64,000 nt of DNA from UBA4363 sp002393965 (lineage in GTDB: Bacteria; Bacteroidota; Bacteroidia; Bacteroidales; Paludibacteraceae), in NCBI GenBank assembly GCA_946542925.1, contig CAMNLA010000006.1, forward strand, positions 124,001 through 188,000, written 5' to 3'. Of this stretch, positions 60,115 through 64,000 are shown one piece after another. The position numbers were made by a program, and so were the translations under genes. Each line of letters begins with the position of its first letter. Within the stretch, counting starts at the first letter, position 1. Below the pieces are notes generated by a model, which searched no databases, was not told the DNA's origin, and was given only the letters and a program-made list of their open reading frames with translations.

Positions 60115-61578
60115 TTATTTCTGGTTCCCGAAGTCTGGGAGGTGGTATTCTTTTTCGTCTGACAGGATCTTCCTGACTTGATTGATCTCCAGGAAACTCG
60201 TTCCGTGTCCCATACCGAAACTGCCGGAGAGATAGGAGATGAAGTCATCTCCTTTCAGACGGCCGTTGTCATAGAATTCCTTGGTGGCATCCAGCAGGTA
60301 TTTATGAGAGGAATCCTCTTTCGGCTTGTAGCTCGCGAACACTCCATAGCTCAGGGACAGAATACGCATGGTATGCTCGCTGTAGCAGATGGCTAATACT
60401 GGATTTGTGCTTCTGTATGCGGCCAGATAGCGGGCCGTTCGACCCGTAAAGGAGTCCGTGATGATCGCTTTGGTACCGATCTCACGCGCTGCATTGGCGG
60501 CCGTCTGAGCCAAGAAGGACGTCGTGTCGTGTTCCGAAGGGTCAAACGTCACTTTGATGTCATTCTCCGGCACTTTGCTCAACTCTGCCTCTTCGGCGAT
60601 GCGTGCCATGGTCTTCACCGCCTCCAGCGGATATTTGCCGCTGGCAGTTTCGCCGGAGAGCATGATGGCATCCGTACGGTAATAGATGGCGTTTGCAACG
60701 TCGGTTACTTCGGCTCTTGTCGGTCGTGGATTGTGGATCATCGACTGTAGCATCTGAGTCGCTACAATGACCGGTTTCTTGTGGCGGACGGCACTGCGGA
60801 TGATGGCACGCTGAATGCCTGGTATCTTTTCCTGCGCCACCTCGATGCCCAGATCCCCTCGGGCCACCATGACGCCATATGCGCTGTCCAGAATCTCTTC
60901 TATGTTGTCTACGCCTTCCTGGTTCTCAATCTTGGCAATGATCTTGATCGGACTCTTGTGCTTGTCCAGCAGATCCTGTACCTCTTTCACGTCAGACTTG
61001 TTGCGAACGAAGCTGTGGGCGATGAAGTCCACGTCGTTCTCTACCGCCAGCTCGATAAAATGTTCGTCTCGCTTGGTAAGGGCAGGCAGGTTGATGCGCA
61101 CTCCAGGGACGTTTACGCTTTTGCGCGAACCCAGATCTCCGTCGTTCAGGACTTCGCAGATGAGGCTCTCAGGGTGCTTTTCGACTACCTTCAGGTCGAT
61201 CTCGCCGTCGTCGAACAGAATGTCGTCTCCAACGGAAAGGTCGTGCGCAATGTTCGTATAGGTGACGGCAACACATTCCGGAGTCGTCAGCTGATCTGGC
61301 TTGCCGACAATCTTGACTCGGTTTCCCGCTTCCAGGTGCAGTGCCTCGCCCGTACTTGTTTTCGTCGTACGGATTTCCGGACCTTTCGTGTCAACCAGGA
61401 TGGCTATGCGGTTGCTTACCTCGCGCGTGTTGCGGATAACGCGCAGAAAACCCTCGTCATCCATGTGCGCGGTGTTCATTCGGACCACGTTCATTCCGGC
61501 TTCGTACAGACCGCGTATGAATTCCGTATCGCAGCGGAGGTCGCTGATGGTGGCAATGATCTTTGTCAGTTTTGTCAT
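60115..61578 (-). CDS. pyk: Pyruvate kinase
   Basis: Final ATP-forming step of glycolysis. The 487 residues show NVVRMNTAHMDDEGF, LVDTKGPEIRTT, the active-site signature IIAKIENQEGVDNI (catalytic Lys), VARGDLGIEV, and TQMLQSMIHNPRPTRAEV. The protein begins MTKLTKIIATISDLRCD, with the N-terminal domain short as in many bacterial enzymes. aroQ starts 22 bases upstream of it on the same strand, so they are a likely operon. Confidence 0.97.
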   Translation of the reverse strand: MTKLTKIIATISDLRCDTEFIRGLYEAGMNVVRMNTAHMDDEGFLRVIRNTREVSNRIAILVDTKGPEIRTTKTSTGEALHLEAGNRVKIVGKPDQLTTPECVAVTYTNIAHDLSVGDDILFDDGEIDLKVVEKHPESLICEVLNDGDLGSRKSVNVPGVRINLPALTKRDEHFIELAVENDVDFIAHSFVRNKSDVKEVQDLLDKHKSPIKIIAKIENQEGVDNIEEILDSAYGVMVARGDLGIEVAQEKIPGIQRAIIRSAVRHKKPVIVATQMLQSMIHNPRPTRAEVTDVANAIYYRTDAIMLSGETASGKYPLEAVKTMARIAEEAELSKVPENDIKVTFDPSEHDTTSFLAQTAANAAREIGTKAIITDSFTGRTARYLAAYRSTNPVLAICYSEHTMRILSLSYGVFASYKPKEDSSHKYLLDATKEFYDNGRLKGDDFISYLSGSFGMGHGTSFLEINQVRKILSDEKEYHLPDFGNQK

Positions 61579-61599
61579 TATCGTGTCGTTTTGGAATGT

Positions 61600-62037
61600 T
61601 TATTTTGTTGACTTCTTGTCTGTCAGTGCTTGCACCGCCAGCGCATAGCCCTCCAGGCCGAATCCGAAGATACAGCCTTTGCATACCGGTGATAGGAAGG
61701 AATGATGACGGACCTCTTCGCGGGCGGTGATGTTCGAGATATGCACCTCGACTACGGGCGACGTGATGGCCTTTATGGCATCAGCCAGTGCGAGCGACGT
61801 GTGCGTGTAGGCTCCTGCGTTCAGCACGATGCCGTCCGCCTGAAACCCACATTCGTGAAGCTTGTCTATCAGAGCTCCTTCGCTGTTGCTCTGATAGTAA
61901 CTGAACTCTACGTCCTGGAAACGTTCCTTCAGTTCTTGCAGGAAACTTTCAAAATCCCTGTGGCCATAGATATCTGGTTCGCGTCTCCCCAATAGGTTGA
62001 GATTCGGACCGTTGATAATCAGAATGTTTGTCTTCAT
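61600..62037 (-). CDS. aroQ: Type II 3-dehydroquinate dehydratase
   Basis: Third step of the shikimate pathway. The 145 residues form the small dodecameric type II enzyme: INGPNLNLLGRREPDIYG with the catalytic Tyr, LNAGAYTHTSLAL and VEVHISNITAREEVRHHS. It is upstream of pyk (stop to start 21 bases), from a minus-strand promoter at 62193. Confidence 0.96.
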   Translation of the reverse strand: MKTNILIINGPNLNLLGRREPDIYGHRDFESFLQELKERFQDVEFSYYQSNSEGALIDKLHECGFQADGIVLNAGAYTHTSLALADAIKAITSPVVEVHISNITAREEVRHHSFLSPVCKGCIFGFGLEGYALAVQALTDKKSTK

Positions 62038-62192
62038 ATTGGAAAAATAATGGAGAATCTGTGTGCAATACGGATATCCGTGTTTTTCTGTCGAAGTCGG
62101 AGGACTTCAGATGATACATGGCGAATCTTCCTGTTGTGCCTCTGCATACGGGACGATTCGGCGATGTGCTGCTGCAGAATCAATCATGTATG

Positions 62193-62200
62193 CAAATATA
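62193..62200 (-). promoter_or_regulatory. -7 box TATATTTG for aroQ-pyk, minus strand
   Basis: CAAATATA on the plus strand. The leader of about 150 nt contains a GAAGTC/GACTTC hairpin (62093-62108) and a CGGATATCCG palindrome (62071-62080). Confidence 0.6.
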
Positions 62201-62218
62201 AAAAAACGACGGGTATTT

Positions 62219-63040
62219 CTATAACCAGAAATTAAAAAAATGGTGCACCGGACCGTGACCCTTGCCTATTTGGTAGTGGGCACCATTGGCAATGGCCTTT
62301 GTGATGAAGTCTTTGGACAGTCGGACCGCGTCGTTCAGTGGCTGACCGTAGGCAAGAAAGGATGCCACCGCCGAGGAGAGGGTACAGCCGGTACCATGGG
62401 TATTCTCGGTTGGGATGCGAGGCGATGACAGTTCCACGATCTGATGACTCTCTGCGTTGTAGAAGAGGTCTGTCAGCGTATCGCCGTCCAGATGGCCGGC
62501 TTTCAGAAGGACCGACACACGTGCTCCCTCTCTTTCACAGAGGTGGGAGAGCGCCTGGGCGGCATCCGCAAAGTCCTTTTCCTCTATCTTCTTGCCCAAC
62601 AGCCGTTCCGCCTCGGGCAGGTTGGGGGTGATGACACGTGCCAGAGGAAGCAATTCTCTACGTAGATATTCCAGCCCCTCGTCTTCCATCAGCGGGTCGC
62701 CCGAGGTGGCAACCATCACCGGGTCCAGCACGACATTGCTGGGCCCGAATTCCACCAGCGATTCCCGCACGGCACGCATGGCGTCCACCGTGGGTAGCAT
62801 GCCGATCTTCACGGCGTCAGCACCGATGTCATTCAGCACGGATGCGATCTGTCCTTTCAGGAACGAGGCTGGGATGACATGCACGCCATATACTCCCTGT
62901 GTGTTTTCATCTACGACGGCCGTGATGGCTGAGGCTGCGTAGCAGCCCAGGGCGGACATGGTCTTCAGGTCCGCCTGGATTCCGGCTCCGCCCGACGGGT
63001 CTGATCCGGCTATGCTCAGCGTTCTGCGGTAGGTGTGCAT
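62219..63040 (-). CDS. thiD: Hydroxymethylpyrimidine / phosphomethylpyrimidine kinase
   Basis: Phosphorylates the thiamine pyrimidine precursor twice. The 273 residues are of ribokinase type: SIAGSDPSGGAGIQADLKT at the N-terminus, VLDPVMVATSGDPL, VITPNLPEAERLLG, and the anion hole THGTGCTLSSAVA. No other thi gene is nearby. The start is ATG 63040, 8 bases after the end of the ABC-F gene on the same strand, so they are probably co-transcribed. Confidence 0.95.
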   Translation of the reverse strand: MHTYRRTLSIAGSDPSGGAGIQADLKTMSALGCYAASAITAVVDENTQGVYGVHVIPASFLKGQIASVLNDIGADAVKIGMLPTVDAMRAVRESLVEFGPSNVVLDPVMVATSGDPLMEDEGLEYLRRELLPLARVITPNLPEAERLLGKKIEEKDFADAAQALSHLCEREGARVSVLLKAGHLDGDTLTDLFYNAESHQIVELSSPRIPTENTHGTGCTLSSAVASFLAYGQPLNDAVRLSKDFITKAIANGAHYQIGKGHGPVHHFFNFWL

Positions 63041-63048
63041 GATTGCGG

Positions 63049-63999
63049 TCAGAGAGCGTAGCGTTTCGCACGGAGCTCCTTGATGTCCTCGCGCGTGATG
63101 TATTCGTCATACTCCATCCGCTTGTCGATGATGCCATTCGGTGTCAGCTCGATGATGCGGTTGCAGACGGTTTGGATGAACTCATGGTCGTGAGAGGCCA
63201 TGAGGATATTGCCTTTGAAGGTCTTCAAGGAGTTGTTGAAGGCTTGAATCGACTCCATGTCAAGGTGGTTCGTCGGCATGTCCAGCACCAGACAGTTGGC
63301 ATTCTTGAGCATCATGCGCGAGATCATGCAGCGCATCTTTTCGCCTCCAGACAGGACCGAGGCCTTTTTCATCGTCTCCTCTCCCGAGAAGAGCATCTTG
63401 CCCAGGTAGGACTTCACGTCCGCTTCCATCATGCCTGGTGCGAACTGGTTCAGCCACTCCACCAGGTTCAGGTCCGTCTGGAAGAATTCGGAATTATCTA
63501 CTGGCAGGTACGCCGGTGTGATGGTGACGCCCCAGGAGTATTTTCCGCTGTCCGCTTTCATGTTCCCGTTGATGATTTGGAAGAAGGCGGTCATCGCTCG
63601 TGGATCATGCGACAGGAAGACGACCTTGTCGCCTTTTTCTACCGTGAACGTGGCGTTGGTGAATAGTTTCTCTCCTTCCATGGAGGCTGACAGGTCATTG
63701 ACTTCCAGAATGATGTTGCCCGGGTCTCGCTCCATGTTGAAGATAATACCGGGATATCGGCGGGAGGAAGGCTTGATTTCCTCAATGTTGATCTTCTCCA
63801 GCATTTTCTTTCGGGAGGTCGCCTGGCGGCTTTTAGCTGCGTTGGCACTGAAGCGTGCGATGAACTCCAGAAGTTCGGCTCGCTTTTCCTCCGCTTTCTT
63901 GTTCTGTTGCTGCTGTTGGCGGAGAGCAAGCTGGGAGGATTCGTACCAGAACGAGTAGTTGCCCGTATAGATGGTGGCTTTCCCGAAGTCGATGTCCAC
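63049..63999 (-). CDS. ABC-F family ATPase, C-terminal part (5' end outside window)
   Basis: Ribosome-associated ABC-F proteins have two nucleotide-binding domains joined by a linker. The visible 316 residues include the linker end and the second domain; the GTG at 63999 is internal. The second domain is degenerate: the Walker A position reads LSHDPRAMTAFF without GxxGxGK, and the Walker B reads LVLDMPTNHLDM with Met where the catalytic Glu should be. The signature VLSGGEKMR is intact. ATP hydrolysis would thus depend on the first domain. The family has roles in translation quality control or antibiotic protection. Confidence 0.85.
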   Translation of the reverse strand: MDIDFGKATIYTGNYSFWYESSQLALRQQQQQNKKAEEKRAELLEFIARFSANAAKSRQATSRKKMLEKINIEEIKPSSRRYPGIIFNMERDPGNIILEVNDLSASMEGEKLFTNATFTVEKGDKVVFLSHDPRAMTAFFQIINGNMKADSGKYSWGVTITPAYLPVDNSEFFQTDLNLVEWLNQFAPGMMEADVKSYLGKMLFSGEETMKKASVLSGGEKMRCMISRMMLKNANCLVLDMPTNHLDMESIQAFNNSLKTFKGNILMASHDHEFIQTVCNRIIELTPNGIIDKRMEYDEYITREDIKELRAKRYAL

Positions 64000-64000
64000 G

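Overview
The window reads as a core chromosomal segment of a Bacteroidota (order Bacteroidales) bacterium. Nearly every promoter I can recognise has the Bacteroidota -7 box TAnnTTTG, for example at 5600, 9624, 14502, 27499, 47317 and 50466. Starts are seldom preceded by strong Shine-Dalgarno sequences. Many genes also have Bacteroidales-type architectures: DUF4271-hemD-rnpA-yidD, purH-FKBP neighbours, mreBCD-mrdA-rodA, and a fused SpmA/SpmB protein. Lipid A genes (lpxK, lpxH) and an outer-membrane receptor show a Gram-negative envelope. Class III ribonucleotide reductase and a class I Fe-S fumarase fit an anaerobe. A family such as Porphyromonadaceae is plausible but not proven.

Layout. 0-3.1 kb: the end of argD, a 725-base leader region with a short promoter-terminator unit, and a purF-like gene. 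3.1-9.5 kb: a repeat cluster, an exported HhH/beta-rich protein, dnaG, and an opposing lpxK-punA pair. 9.6-13.7 kb: purD, a GT4 glycosyltransferase, a formylglycine-type lipoprotein and an Lrp regulator. 13.7-24 kb: an iron-sulfur flavoprotein, gpmI, topA, a coiled-coil protein, fumarase, a radical SAM protein and a Zn/Cd ATPase with a palindromic operator. 24-30 kb: a TPR protein divergent from DUF4271-hemD-rnpA-yidD, then rpmH, a PASTA protein and an RluD-type synthase. 30-41 kb: two FKBP isomerases divergent from purH, then the cell-shape block mreB-mreC-mreD-mrdA-rodA and SpmAB. 41-46 kb: a Fur-family regulator, an O-methyltransferase, an M16 protease, a cyclophilin, trmD and argC. 46.07-46.94 kb: a GC-rich foreign fragment. 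47-51.5 kb: nrdD-nrdG and a polyprenyl synthase. 51.5-57.5 kb (minus strand): polA, an MTHFS fusion protein, a thioesterase, a MIP18-type protein and lpxH. 57.6-64 kb (minus strand, GC-rich): a partial ABC-F protein, thiD, aroQ, pyk and a TonB-dependent receptor.

Most of the window is housekeeping. The most unusual items are: (1) an 82-base dispersed repeat in three near-identical copies plus a diverged tandem neighbour, all in one orientation, with a hairpin and a conserved 7-codon micro-ORF, one copy forming the leader of purH; (2) a protein fusing a domain of unknown function to 5-formyltetrahydrofolate cyclo-ligase; (3) a mobile-element methyltransferase-like fragment abutting the stop codon of argC; (4) two G9 tracts in regulatory regions; and (5) a perfect palindrome overlapping the promoter of a metal-export ATPase. 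I found no tRNA, rRNA, CRISPR array or intact insertion sequence.
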